Counted from the first letter of the stretch, positions 54,312 to 64,000 are shown. The stretch is DNA of 64,000 bases from CBDFKQ01 sp965248855 (GCA_965248855.1 CBDFKQ010000003.1:92650-156649); one strand, 5' to 3'. Numbers and translations are program-made. Notes: generated by a model not told the origin, from the letters alone.

Positions 54312-57300
54312 CTATTTGTTGAAGATCAATTTTTTATTAATGGTATTGGAAGGTGTATTTAATTTGATAATATATAAACCTTCCTTTAAAGAACTTCCAT
54401 CAATAGGATAGTTTTGTTCCACTCCTTCTAAAGCAGCTCCGGTAAAGATGGTTTTAACCAACCTTCCCTGGGTATCATAAAGATAAATTGCAATTTGTTC
54501 GTTATGTGCTGCCGTATAAGAAATATTGGCGAAACCGTTTGAAGGGTTAGGATAAACAACAAAATTGCTGAGAGCAGGTTCTGTATCTTCGTTGGCAAGA
54601 ACTTGCTTTTCCAATACTCCTGCCTCCCTCGCGCCTGTTGTTGAGATAAAGTAAAGCGCCCACTTTTGATTATCTGCGCCTACGTAATCCCATTGATGGG
54701 TCCACGCGCCATCACCTAATGCACCTATACCCCAGTTTACATCCAGACATTTACCACTGTGCTTGGCAGTAATTTTATAATAACCGTTTTCAACGCTGTC
54801 TATCCTCCATTTTTGGTTATCTCCTCCAACATATTCCCATTGTTGGATTTTAACTCCATTACCTGTAGCAGATGGTCCTCCACTTACATCCAGTACTTTA
54901 CCACTGCATTTTGCTTTTAATGTATAGTAACCTCCGCCAATGTTTTCAATCAACCACTTTTGAGCATTGGTTCCATTAGATGTCCATTGCTGTACAGTTG
55001 CACCGTTTGCTGTTGAGGCATTACTTACGTCTAATACCTTACCACTGTGTTTGGCTGTAAGTTTGTAATAACCCGAAAAGGTAGTTGAAGGAAAAACTTC
55101 TATTCCGCTTATTTTTGCATTCTCACGTGAACCATTCGTAAAATCAATGGTTATTTCTTTATTTAAATCGGGAGCAATAGTATACTCTTTTACTATTGCC
55201 TTGTTTTTTCCTCCTGCTGTAGCAAATATATCAAAATCGGTTAATTGCCTGATTCCGTTAATATCAACATTAAATTTACGAATACCTGCCTGATTCAAAG
55301 ATATTTCAGCAAAATGTAAACGAACAGTATAAGATTGGCCGGCAACTAAAGTAGGGAAGCTATAAGTAGAAGGACCCCATCTCTCACTTTGATAAACAGT
55401 TGCCGGTGCTGCATTAGATACTCCACTTACATTAATAGCAGAAGCAGTGGTGTAGATATTTCCACCTAATACATAACTATCAGCCATAAATTTTCCTGTT
55501 CCCTCTCCACCTGCGTTGATGGCGTAAGATGGTTTATTAAGGGTAAAGCTTACATCATCAAAGGCAATGAATTGGTTGCCTTCTGTTGAAGCACTTGTAA
55601 AGCCGATCTCACATAGGCCATTTCTCACAGTTACATCTATAGAAATCCGTTTCCATGTTGATGAAATCGGTATATCTGTTACAATATAATTGTTGGTAGA
55701 ATCAAACCTTCCTACATACATACCACCTATGGCTGCTGATGATTTTATAAATGCGCTTAAGTGGTAAGTTCCATTGGTTAAACCATAAAGGTTTTGGTAA
55801 ATATTTACTTGCTTCCATGCTGAAGTACTATGGTGTACACCATAATAGGTCCCCCAATGAGCAGGACCGGCAACGCCCGATGATTCTGTATAGCTTACAT
55901 TATAATCTGTACCACTTGACGACCATAAGTTCCAGCCTTGAGGATTTAGTGTACTTGCACTATCTGCTTCAAAGCTGGGATTGTTGACCAGGCTTGTTTG
56001 AAGAGGAGGTAAAGGAAGTGGAGGAACATCTTTTGAAGGCGCACCAATCTTCCAAAATCCAAAATCATTTGTTCCTACTATTGCTTCTCTTGTTTTAGGA
56101 TTAACCCTGACCCAAAGTGCATCTACCGCACCTTTCCCTCCGTTATCTGCAGCATATTTTAAATTATTGTTTCTAGCAGAAGGAGTAAGGGATTCCCAGG
56201 TTGCGCCACCATCCCTAGAACGTAAAACAGAGTTATCGGGTGCGTGAAAATGGCCGCCATTCGCAACATATACAATTTTAGGATCTACAGGATCTACTGC
56301 TACACTTCTTGTTGAGGGTCCGCCTCCATACTGATCGGTTGGGAAAGCACCCAGTGTTACAAATTTCCCGGCTGTAACGTCATATTTTTCAACATACCAA
56401 TCATGGCACACGTAAATAAAATTATTTACATTATCTATGGCAATATCACGTAAGTCACCTCCGCCTGGATGGAACACTTTTTGGAAAGTTGCTCCTTTAT
56501 CTGTCGATTTGAACACTGCCCATCCCGCAGGAGTGCTTTCCCATGAATAACCGTAAAGCGCATTTGTTTTATTATCATGGGTTACAACGACAACTCCTTT
56601 GTCGGTACCATTCCAGGTATGACCGGCATCTGTACTTCTGTAAGAGTTATAAAACCATACATTAATATCAGTAGGATCTAAATAACTGGAAGCAGTCGGT
56701 AACCGACCTTGGGCTAAATCATGCGATTCATAGGTTTTACCATTGTCACGCGTAATCTTTAACACAGGGTTTTTGAAAGAATTATCTTCTGCGTCTGCAA
56801 AAAACCATACTCCCGGAGAAACTGCATAAGGAGAAAAGGTCCATCCCCACCATTTCCCGTTTATGGACATATCGTTCCATGTTTTACCATAGTCATATGT
56901 TGTGGCACCATTCCAGTCATTTGATGGAAGAGCCAAATAATCAGAGTTTTGTGAATTAAAATGAAAGGAATTTCCCTGCCCTAAAAATATGCCTGAATAT
57001 CCTTTATTTGACCATTTATAACTTTTTCCGCCGTCAAAGCTCTTGGTTACAAAATCATGACGGGTATCCCAGGCGATATTTCCATCAGTAGGGTGCCATA
57101 CAAACGCACGGCTTGGATGGTCCCAGCTACCGTCAATTAATGAATGACCAAGGTTTGTAAAATCACATTTTGCCCAATTATCTCCTCCATCTTGTGAATA
57201 ATACCTGACATCCATGTTCACTAAAAGTGTCATGTTATTAGTGTTGGCAGGGCTTACTTCAAATCTGTCTACATAAGAATTTAAATTACTTGATGGCCAG

Positions 57301-58097
57301 CCATTGTTACCCTTAGCTATAAAGCTATCTCCATTATCCGTAGAAACGTATACTTTATCGTGATGAACAACCATATATGTTTTGCTGCCTACATTTCTTA
57401 CGTGTGCAACCCAGTCAATACCTGTATATATTTTTTGAAAACTGGCACCTTTATCTTTACTTCGAAACAACTCGGTATGGTACCATGCAAATATATCACC
57501 TGTACTGTTATTAATAGCCAGAGAGTAAGGATTGGTTTTTAAGCCGGTTGAAGCGTTCCACTTCGTTCCCCCATCGGTGGATATATAAAATGTACCTGTG
57601 GCAGAAGTGTAATACATAAGGGTACAAAAACCTTTAACGGCATCAAAGCTTGAACCGTCAATCACAAGTTGTTCGCCTAAACGCTCGTACATACCATCTT
57701 TGGCATTATTATCATCTCTAAGAACTTGTGAAAATGTAATTCCTTTGTCCTTAGACATCCAAATACCATTTTGCTGTGCACCAATATTCCAAGGACTTGA
57801 ACCAACCATAAAAACGCGGTTAGAGTTGCTTGGATCAATTTGTAAAGTTAAGCAGGTTAATGAACTCAGACCCCTGCCTGCGGCTATCCAATTTCCTCCG
57901 CCATCTGTTGAGCGGTAAAGCCCACCGACATCGGTACCAAACATGATAAAATTTGGGTCTGTTTTGCTTACGGCAAGTTCGTTAATAATTTGACCTCCTT
58001 CACCTTCATTTATAGGAAAAGGTGCCCAATGCTCCTGAGCGCTGACAAAATTAATATTTAATACAAAAATAGCCATCAATGAAAAAATCCATTTCAT
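54312..58097 (-). CDS. GH74-like beta-propeller protein with CBM-like, malectin, ricin and T9SS domains
   Basis: About 1261 residues from the ATG at 58097, chosen because it gives a proper signal peptide (MKWIFSLMAIFVLNINFVSAQ). A longer ORF begins at 58184. Residues about 22-690 are a series of BNR/Asp-box propeller blades (STDGG.W, SKDKG..F, SRDGGATW). The first blade has GTDVGGLYRSTDGG, close to the catalytic-Asp region of GH74 xyloglucanases. Then follow a carbohydrate-binding jelly roll (about 700-845; NNPSFEAD), a malectin-like domain, ricin trefoil and the T9SS domain. It may act on xyloglucan or a related glycan; a sialidase-like or non-catalytic role cannot be excluded. Confidence 0.78.
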   Translation of the reverse strand: MKWIFSLMAIFVLNINFVSAQEHWAPFPINEGEGGQIINELAVSKTDPNFIMFGTDVGGLYRSTDGGGNWIAAGRGLSSLTCLTLQIDPSNSNRVFMVGSSPWNIGAQQNGIWMSKDKGITFSQVLRDDNNAKDGMYERLGEQLVIDGSSFDAVKGFCTLMYYTSATGTFYISTDGGTKWNASTGLKTNPYSLAINNSTGDIFAWYHTELFRSKDKGASFQKIYTGIDWVAHVRNVGSKTYMVVHHDKVYVSTDNGDSFIAKGNNGWPSSNLNSYVDRFEVSPANTNNMTLLVNMDVRYYSQDGGDNWAKCDFTNLGHSLIDGSWDHPSRAFVWHPTDGNIAWDTRHDFVTKSFDGGKSYKWSNKGYSGIFLGQGNSFHFNSQNSDYLALPSNDWNGATTYDYGKTWNDMSINGKWWGWTFSPYAVSPGVWFFADAEDNSFKNPVLKITRDNGKTYESHDLAQGRLPTASSYLDPTDINVWFYNSYRSTDAGHTWNGTDKGVVVVTHDNKTNALYGYSWESTPAGWAVFKSTDKGATFQKVFHPGGGDLRDIAIDNVNNFIYVCHDWYVEKYDVTAGKFVTLGAFPTDQYGGGPSTRSVAVDPVDPKIVYVANGGHFHAPDNSVLRSRDGGATWESLTPSARNNNLKYAADNGGKGAVDALWVRVNPKTREAIVGTNDFGFWKIGAPSKDVPPLPLPPLQTSLVNNPSFEADSASTLNPQGWNLWSSSGTDYNVSYTESSGVAGPAHWGTYYGVHHSTSAWKQVNIYQNLYGLTNGTYHLSAFIKSSAAIGGMYVGRFDSTNNYIVTDIPISSTWKRISIDVTVRNGLCEIGFTSASTEGNQFIAFDDVSFTLNKPSYAINAGGEGTGKFMADSYVLGGNIYTTASAINVSGVSNAAPATVYQSERWGPSTYSFPTLVAGQSYTVRLHFAEISLNQAGIRKFNVDINGIRQLTDFDIFATAGGKNKAIVKEYTIAPDLNKEITIDFTNGSRENAKISGIEVFPSTTFSGYYKLTAKHSGKVLDVSNASTANGATVQQWTSNGTNAQKWLIENIGGGYYTLKAKCSGKVLDVSGGPSATGNGVKIQQWEYVGGDNQKWRIDSVENGYYKITAKHSGKCLDVNWGIGALGDGAWTHQWDYVGADNQKWALYFISTTGAREAGVLEKQVLANEDTEPALSNFVVYPNPSNGFANISYTAAHNEQIAIYLYDTQGRLVKTIFTGAALEGVEQNYPIDGSSLKEGLYIIKLNTPSNTINKKLIFNK

Positions 58098-58646
58098 GTG
58101 ATTACCGGACCTTAATTTGTCTTTTGGGTAATAAATACCTGAAGAGGAGCTGCTCCCCTTCTCTAAGCGTAAATGTGTAAACATAGTGATAGGTTTGATA
58201 CTTTTTTTATAGATAGAAGCACTATCTGTAAAATTTAAATAAAAGATATGGTTTTTTGATGATTAAAAGTAATTATAAAAAAATAAGAAAAAAATAATTT
58301 TATCTTTTTTTTTTATAATTTTAATGGGATATCTCAGCATGTAAAACTGTTGAGCGTTATGAAGAAGCAGTGTCAATTTATTTAATTATCTAAGCTGTTT
58401 TAATCATAGTTTGTAAACAGCCGGTTTTCTTTGTACATGAATAGATTATTATAATAATTATCATCCCTATATAAGGGAATTAAAATATCAAAAATTGAAA
58501 AGCCCGCAGTCTATCTCTATGAGGCGACGTATAACTGCTCTACTTACATTTATAAGAGAAATACTGTGCAGGTATTATTAGAGAATAAATATCAATTCAG
58601 TTCCTAAGTTTCTTCACAGAAACTGATTGATATCGAAAGATTTAGC
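58098..58646. other. Intergenic region upstream of the GH74-like gene
   Basis: About 550 bases with no credible gene. The first 87 are an in-frame extension of the GH74-like ORF. A short G+C-rich patch around 58500-58550 has no coding or RNA pattern I recognise. The distal end holds the inverted repeat at 58589-58633. Confidence 0.4.
58589..58633 (-). terminator. Imperfect hairpin after the BNR protein gene
   Basis: ATATCAATTCAGTT (58589-58602) pairs with AACTGATTGATAT (58621-58633) with one bulged T. It lies 13 bases past the stop on the minus strand. Confidence 0.6.
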
Positions 58647-59800
58647 TTAATGAGACGGAGCAATAGTTGTAGTTATTATTGCACTTCTTATTTCATCGTA
58701 GCTCCCATTATATGTGGAATTTACTTCGAGTAGAGTATTATTACCCAAATCCAATAAAGTACCGCTGTATCCACCTTGTTTTTCACCTGCCTTATTTATT
58801 AATAAAGGAGCATTAATTTCTTGCCAATCACCTGAGCCGCCATTTGTGTTTTTGAAAAACTTTGTAGGCATATTGGTATCATACATTCCTCTTACGAAAA
58901 GGACACCATGTAAGGATCCATCATCTAAATACCCCAATTCAGGCGTATTTAATGGTTTGTTGCCATTACCAGCTTGTATAAGCGGCCCGAAATCGGTTAC
59001 TGTTCCCCAGTTTAAACCGTCAGAAGATATTTTATATCTTATCCCTCCACCGGGTTTTATATTTATTCCTTCATGTACCATAATATAACTTCCATTCTTT
59101 AATTTCAATACACGAGGCATTCCCGGTCGGGTATTGTTATCATTTAATCCAACATCCATTTTCAGCCACTCCAGTTTGCGCCGCCATCTGTAGATATTTC
59201 ATGAACCAGGCATTGACTATATCCGGGTAGTCTTTCGTCAGAATAGTAACAAACCAAACTTCCACTGCTGCTTACTGCAAATTCCGGTTCCCAGGTAACA
59301 TGGTGGTTAGCAGATCCTGCAAGAGAACCGTGCGCTATCCATGATGATCCTTCGTCATTACTTCTGAATATCCTGACTGTATTTCCACCACTAACATAGG
59401 TAAATGAGATTAAAAGCGTACCTGCAGGATAATTTCCTAATTGTTGTGGTAAAATATAAAGTGTCGGACAGGTTGAGCCTCCGTTATTAAGCCCATAATC
59501 TGAAGGCTTAAATATGGTTATAAAGCTCCAGCTTTTTCCGCCATCTGTACTTTTACAAATAGGGAAGCCAAACATACCACCGGAATTTGTTTTTATGAAA
59601 GTGGCTATTAAGTTTCCATTACTCAGCTTCACAACACGGGTATAATGGCTTAAAGCATAATTGGTATCTCCAAATATCAGAGTGCCTGCACTTTGACTAT
59701 GTGCAGGCAAATAAAAAATTAAAAAAACTACAAATAGGTACAAAACCTTATTATATAGATTTTTAATACAAACCGAAGATCGATATAATTTATCTTTCAT
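58647..59800 (-). pseudogene. BNR sialidase-like secreted protein, split by one frameshift
   Basis: Two adjacent ORFs form one protein of about 382 residues. Part one (59800-59162, 212 residues) has a signal peptide (ending LPAHSQ) and BNR boxes STDGGKSW, SNDEGSSW and STDGGANW. Part two (59159-58647, 170 residues) continues with GMPRVLKLKNGSYIM, a sialidase-like propeller pattern. One added base near 59162-59166 (for example a third G in the GG of TGGAGTGG) joins them as NWSG-LK-MDVGLND. The family is exo-sialidase/BNR-like. It has no T9SS domain. It is either a recent mutation or a homopolymer read error. Confidence 0.72.
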
Positions 59801-60037
59801 TATAGGAAATTTAAATCAGAAAAAAAAATACAAATATTTAAAAGTAGCATAAATATTGAATTAATTTAAAAATATTCAAAACAGATTATTAATAAACTGA
59901 ATAAGACATAGAAAATAATCCGGTCTTAATTCCATATTATTTAAATCAGGTACGATCAGGTAAATAAAAAATTTGCTTCCTATTAATAAACTTTATAAAA
60001 TTGTTTGTCGTTATAGTAAAAATTAATACTGAACTTA

Positions 60038-60313
60038 ATGGGTGCAATTCTTAAATTTTTTTTGATTTTATTTTGTATTTATTTTATTTTTAGCCGTTTG
60101 GGTGGGTATATGCTTAGAGGCTTATTATGGTTTATAGGAACCCAAGCCGTAAAAAAACAAACACAATATTATAATCAAAATTCTTCAACTCCATCAAATG
60201 AAAGAAAGAGAAGTGAAGGTGAAATTAAAATAGCTTATATACCGGATAATAAGAAAGGTAAAGAGGTTGATTTTAAAGGAGGAGACTATGTTGATTATGA
60301 AGAAGTAAAGTAG
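60038..60313 (+). CDS. DUF4834 family small membrane protein
   Basis: A 91-residue protein with one N-terminal membrane segment (LKFFLILFCIYFIFSRLGGYMLRG) and a polar C-terminus ending KGGDYVDYEEVK, the usual DUF4834 tail. The family is small, found in Bacteroidota and of unknown function. A strong terminator follows, so it is monocistronic. Confidence 0.8.
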   Translation: MGAILKFFLILFCIYFIFSRLGGYMLRGLLWFIGTQAVKKQTQYYNQNSSTPSNERKRSEGEIKIAYIPDNKKGKEVDFKGGDYVDYEEVK

Positions 60314-60338
60314 GAGAACCAAAAGGTTCTCTTTTTTT
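60314..60338 (+). terminator. Rho-independent terminator after DUF4834 gene
   Basis: GAGAACC (60314-60320) pairs with GGTTCTC (60325-60331) around AAAA, followed by seven T. Confidence 0.9.
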
Positions 60339-60373
60339 ATAAAATTCTAAATTTAAATTCAAAAAATCTATTC

Positions 60374-60381
60374 TATATTTG
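60374..60381 (+). promoter_or_regulatory. -7 promoter element of lgt
   Basis: TATATTTG, 24 bases before the lgt ATG. No clear -33 TTTG is visible, so only the -7 box is claimed. Confidence 0.45.
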
Positions 60382-60405
60382 CCCTGTATCATATTCTCTT
60401 AATTC

Positions 60406-61788
60406 ATGCTTCTAAGTTTTGTAGTATGGGGCGCCGATCCCGAAATATTTTTCCTTAACAGATTCTCTTTAAGCAATTTTCATCTCTTTATAGGCCTCTT
60501 TATATTTATTATACAGCCAATCATTTATTTTATTATCAGGAAAGATAAAAAAAGTATTTTAAGCTTCGAAATGATTTTTATGTATGCACTAGTGGCTGCA
60601 TTAGTAAGTATTGTTTCATCTGCTTTTATTAAAACCGGTACCGAAATATTTGGAATCGGACCTGTATCTATTCGGTGGTATGGATTATTATTTGCAAGTG
60701 GATTTTTAGTAGGGCAACAGATTTTATTTTATATTTTCAGGAAAGATGGCAAACCTGAAAAAGATGTTGAAGTAATTACCATTTATGTAGTTTTGGCTAC
60801 GGTAATAGGTGCAAGATTAGGTCATGTATTCTTTTATGATTGGCCGCTTTATCGTGATAATCCAATTGATATACTTAAAATATGGGAAGGTGGCTTGGCA
60901 AGTCATGGCGCTACTGTAAGTATCTTATTTGCTCTTTGGTTATATTCAAGAAAACGACCGGGACAAAGTTTTTTTTGGATTGTTGATAGGATTGTAATAA
61001 CAGTTGCACTTGGAGGTGCTTTAATAAGAGTGGGCAATTTAATGAATTCTGAAATATATGGAAAGGCAACAGATGCACCTTGGGCCTTTGTTTATGCTTT
61101 ACCTGAAGGCATGGAGAATAGAATGGTAATGGCGGCAGATACTATTTATTCAAGAAAATATAAAAAAAACATTGATTTAAAAAATAATAACGAACTATTA
61201 GAAGATGTAATTACCGGAAAAACTGAAGGAAAAGATTTTGAATATAATAATTCACTATATAAACCAATTGAATATAAATTAAAATATAACTCAAAGCTTG
61301 TAGATTCAAGTAACATAGTCCAACTGACGAAAGAAACTATAACAAGCGTTTCATATTTAGAATCATTTAGCGATAATATTTATATTGATCAATCAAAATT
61401 ATTTCCAAAAATAACGTTTGAAAAAAAATCAATTTTTATTTCATTTAATGCTTTTGGTAAAACAAGGCATCCTACTCAAATATATGAAGCCCTTTTTTGT
61501 ATATTTTTATTAGCCCTCACTTTTTGGTTATGGAAATATAAAAGAAATGTTATTCCTGAAGGTTTTATTTCTGCTGTTTTTATTATACTCCTCTTTACTT
61601 TCAGGTTTTTTGTTGAATATTTAAAGAAAGAACAAGTAGCTTTTGAAAAAGATATGGCTTTAAATATGGGGCAAATTTTAAGTATTCCGGCTGTTTTATT
61701 TGGAATTGGAATTTTAATTTATGGATTTTATATGAAAAATAAAATTAAAAATCCTGCAGATAATCATCTTGTTGAAGAAACTAAATAA
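60406..61788 (+). CDS. lgt: Prolipoprotein diacylglyceryl transferase
   Basis: A 460-residue inner-membrane enzyme that attaches diacylglycerol to lipoprotein cysteines. The family signatures are present: SIRWYGLLFASGFLVG, ATVIGARLGHVFFYDW, EGGLASHGATV, ALGGALIRVGNLMNSEIYG and TRHPTQIYEALF. It is longer than the E. coli enzyme (about 290) because of an insertion of about 110 residues (about 240-350), common in Bacteroidota Lgt. A 15-bp hairpin follows the gene. Confidence 0.95.
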   Translation: MLLSFVVWGADPEIFFLNRFSLSNFHLFIGLFIFIIQPIIYFIIRKDKKSILSFEMIFMYALVAALVSIVSSAFIKTGTEIFGIGPVSIRWYGLLFASGFLVGQQILFYIFRKDGKPEKDVEVITIYVVLATVIGARLGHVFFYDWPLYRDNPIDILKIWEGGLASHGATVSILFALWLYSRKRPGQSFFWIVDRIVITVALGGALIRVGNLMNSEIYGKATDAPWAFVYALPEGMENRMVMAADTIYSRKYKKNIDLKNNNELLEDVITGKTEGKDFEYNNSLYKPIEYKLKYNSKLVDSSNIVQLTKETITSVSYLESFSDNIYIDQSKLFPKITFEKKSIFISFNAFGKTRHPTQIYEALFCIFLLALTFWLWKYKRNVIPEGFISAVFIILLFTFRFFVEYLKKEQVAFEKDMALNMGQILSIPAVLFGIGILIYGFYMKNKIKNPADNHLVEETK

Positions 61789-61801
61789 CAAAACTAAAAT
61801 G

Positions 61802-61847
61802 TAGAAGTAGATATCTCTTAAATATACAATAAAGATATCTACTTCTA
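61802..61847 (+). terminator. 15-bp perfect inverted repeat after lgt
   Basis: TAGAAGTAGATATCT (61802-61816) is perfectly complementary to AGATATCTACTTCTA (61833-61847), with a 16-base loop. The T tail is weak. Confidence 0.7.
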
Positions 61848-61988
61848 TTATCTCCATAATAACAGATATTTAATAATTATCTGGTATTTCCTTAATATAG
61901 TATAAATACTTACATAAAAAGTATAAACTTTATAAGATTGGAGTAATATTGTGCTAGTTTTGTCAAAAACATAATATTACATTCCAAT

Positions 61989-62864
61989 ATGAAAAATATT
62001 AGCCGTAGGGAAATGTTAGGTATCGCAGCTACTATTGCCGGTATGCCCTTATTACAATCTTTTAACTTTCAGGACCATAAGAAGGCTAAATTTAAAATTG
62101 GAGCCTGCGATTGGTCTTTAGGAAAGGACAGCGACCCGGAAGCGTTCGAAATAGCAAAAAAAATCGGACTTGATGGTGTGCAGGTTAATATGGGTCTTGA
62201 AAAAAACAATATGCACCTGCGCGATAAAAAAATATTGGACGAATATCTTGCAGCATCAAAAAAAACCAATGTAGCAATCGCCAGTCTTGCCTTGGGTGAA
62301 CTTAACAATATACCCTATAAATCAGACCCTCGAACTGAACAATGGGTTTGGGACAGTGTGGATGTAGCCAAGAACCTCAATGTAAAAGTAGTTTTACTCG
62401 CTTTTTTTAATAAAAATGATTTACGGAACGATGAGAAAGGAAAGGCTGAAGTAATAAACAGATTAAAAAAAGTTGCGCCAAAGGCTGAGAAAGAAGGCAT
62501 TACATTAGGTTTAGAATCATACCTAACAGCCGAGGAACATTTGGATATGATTCAAAAGGTAGGTTCTAAAGCTATAAAAGTTTTTTACGATTTTAGAAAC
62601 GCTACCGATGCAGGAAACGATATCTATAAAGAAGTAAAATTATTGGGTCGTGAAGCAATATGTGAAATCCACATGAAAGAAAATGGTTTTTTATTAGAAA
62701 AAGGAACGCTTAACTGGCCAAAAATCCAACAATCACTACAAGAAATAAATTACAAAGGCGATGGTTGGATGCAAATTGAATGGGCCATGCCTAAGGAAGG
62801 GGATGTAGTAGAAAGTTATAAAAATAATTTAAAATATTTAAACACTTTATTTAATAAAGCTTAG
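61989..62864 (+). CDS. Tat-exported sugar phosphate isomerase/epimerase-like TIM-barrel protein
   Basis: A 291-residue protein. The N-terminus MKNISRREMLGIAATIAGMP carries a twin-arginine signal (SRREMLG). The mature part is a xylose isomerase-like TIM barrel: FKIGACDWSLG, IGLDGVQVNMG, LGLESYL, KVFYDFRNATDAG and ICEIHMKENG. Metal-ligand Glu/Asp/His residues occur at the strand ends. The substrate is not known. It is probably periplasmic and cotranscribed with the next gene, 75 bases downstream. Confidence 0.82.
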   Translation: MKNISRREMLGIAATIAGMPLLQSFNFQDHKKAKFKIGACDWSLGKDSDPEAFEIAKKIGLDGVQVNMGLEKNNMHLRDKKILDEYLAASKKTNVAIASLALGELNNIPYKSDPRTEQWVWDSVDVAKNLNVKVVLLAFFNKNDLRNDEKGKAEVINRLKKVAPKAEKEGITLGLESYLTAEEHLDMIQKVGSKAIKVFYDFRNATDAGNDIYKEVKLLGREAICEIHMKENGFLLEKGTLNWPKIQQSLQEINYKGDGWMQIEWAMPKEGDVVESYKNNLKYLNTLFNKA

Positions 62865-62939
62865 ATGATTTCATTTTTTGAAATTCTATGTTTCTCTTGT
62901 CCCATGTCTCACATCTCTTGTCTACATTCTTTATAACAA

Positions 62940-64000
62940 ATGAAAAAAATTCTTTTACCATTAAGTTTTTTACTGTTAAGTGCCATTCCGTCAAACATTG
63001 ACAATGAAACAATATTTGACCGCCCTTTTGAAGATTTAAAATTGTACCTGCCCGATGACCTGGAGGCAACTATATGGGCTGAATCGCCCATGTTTTTCAA
63101 CCCTACTAACATGGATGTGGATGCAAAAGGAAGAATATGGGTTACAGAAGCAGTTAACTACCGCAATTTCAATAATGATTCCAGCAAGTTCCTTCACTTT
63201 GACAAAGGTGACAGAGTAATGATTTTAGAAGATACTGATCATGATGGCAAAGCCGACAAATCAACTGTATTTGTTGAAGATAAGGATCTTGTATCTCCAC
63301 TTGGCATTGCAGTGATAGGAAATAAAACAATCGTTTCATGTTCACCCAACCTAATTATTTATACTGATGAAAATGGTGATGACAAACCTGATAAAAAAGA
63401 AATATTTTTAACAGGCTTTGGAGGTAAGGATCATGATCATTCTCTACACTCATTAGTTGCAGGCCCTGACGGGAAATGGTATTTTAATATAGGCAATGCA
63501 GGTCCTCATATTGTAGAAGACAAGGCAGGTTGGAATTTACGTTCAGGCAGTATTTTTACGGTGGCTCACCTTATAATAATAAAAACCAAGGCGGTATGAA
63601 AAGTGATGATGGAAAAATATGGGTGGGTGGCCTGGCATTAAGGATCAACCCTGATGGGAAAGGTTTAAAGGTGATGGGTCATAATTTTAGAAATTCTTAT
63701 GAGGTTTGTATAGATTCTTACGGAAATATGTGGCAGAATGACAATGATGATCAGGTAGTAACCTGTCGTACTTCATGGCTTACAGAAGGAGGAGATGCAG
63801 GTTATTTCAGCAATGACGGCACAAGATATTGGCAAGCAGATCAAAGGCCGGGTCAGGATATGTTTACTGCGCATTGGCATCAGGAAGATCCCGGTGTAAT
63901 GCCAGCAGGCGATAAAACAGGAGCAGGTTCTCCTACAGGTATTGTATTAAATGAAGGCGATGGCTTGGTGAAAAATACAGAGGTTTGCTTTTCAGTGCGG
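62940..64000 (+). pseudogene. PVC-type membrane-bound dehydrogenase-like protein, frameshifted and partial
   Basis: The gene starts with a signal peptide (MKKILLPLSFLLLSAIP) and codes a beta-propeller protein (PTNMDVDAKGRIWVTEAVNYR and DTDHDGKADKSTVF). At 63553-63557 a run of five T puts the frame off; with four T the protein continues as SGSIYGGSPYNNKNQGG and stays open to the window end. The downstream part (GLALRINPDGKG, WQNDNDDQV, FTAHWHQEDPG) is strongly protein-like. It resembles the large PVC/Bacteroidota 'membrane-bound dehydrogenase' proteins, often with a heme C-terminal part not seen here. It is either a real frameshift or a homopolymer error. Confidence 0.75.

Noticed and set aside
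58098..58184. N-terminal extension of the GH74-like protein
   Set aside because: It would place 29 polar residues before a standard signal peptide, so the ATG at 58097 is preferred.

Overview
The window is AT-rich (about 30% G+C by eye) chromosomal DNA from a member of the Bacteroidota, most likely close to the Sphingobacteriia/Chitinophagia. The reasons are: four secreted proteins end in type IX secretion (T9SS) type A sorting domains; DUF349, DUF2795, DUF4834 and DUF5723 proteins are present; several promoters show the Bacteroidota -33 TTTG / -7 TAnnTTTG pattern; and Lgt has the long insertion usual in this phylum. No tRNA, rRNA or CRISPR array was seen. Genus and species cannot be given from the sequence.

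Layout. 1-2460: end of a phosphate uptake operon (pstC partial, pstA, pstB), with no phoU directly behind it. 2461-7740: a plastic accessory patch. It holds a stretch of foreign-looking composition, a translationally coupled nuclease/N6-adenine methyltransferase pair, a truncated REP-associated tyrosine transposase with two REP-like hairpins, and the shattered end of a creD-like membrane protein gene. 8077-36000: mostly core genes (gyrA, TPR and DUF349 proteins, an MFS transporter, a DEAD-box helicase, trxA, ribBA, surE, an SDR, ychF, a TlpA-like thioredoxin, pyrB/pyrR, a class-III aminotransferase, ispE, prmC), with an orphan MNT antitoxin whose HEPN partner survives only as its first codons. 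34996-37605: clpB, whose frame is broken by several over-long homopolymers. 37905-40885: an ECF-type sigma factor followed by crtI and crtB (carotenoid synthesis). 40918-45114: hisC, two small proteins and an AhpD/AhpC peroxide-detoxification pair.

45300-59800: an all-minus-strand block of five secreted carbohydrate-active or sialidase-like proteins. In order of transcription these are a BNR sialidase-like protein (frameshifted), a GH74-like propeller protein, a right-handed beta-helix protein, a CE2-like acetyl esterase and a GH10 xylanase-like protein with a PA14 domain. The last four share a C-terminal kit: ricin-type beta-trefoil plus T9SS sorting domain, and in three of them also a malectin-like domain. 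No SusC/SusD pair or dedicated regulator is present, so this looks like a cell-surface or secreted hemicellulose-degrading set outside a classical polysaccharide utilisation locus. A 749-bp segment coding the malectin and trefoil modules reads as identical in two of these genes, which points to recent duplication or gene conversion.

60038-64000: a DUF4834 protein, lgt, a Tat-exported sugar isomerase-like TIM-barrel protein, and the start of a membrane-bound dehydrogenase-like protein that is also frameshifted in a T run. The broken genes with good protein conservation on both sides (clpB, the BNR protein, the last gene) are all explained by homopolymer length, so some may be assembly errors rather than real mutations. 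The creD, transposase and HEPN remnants look like true decay.
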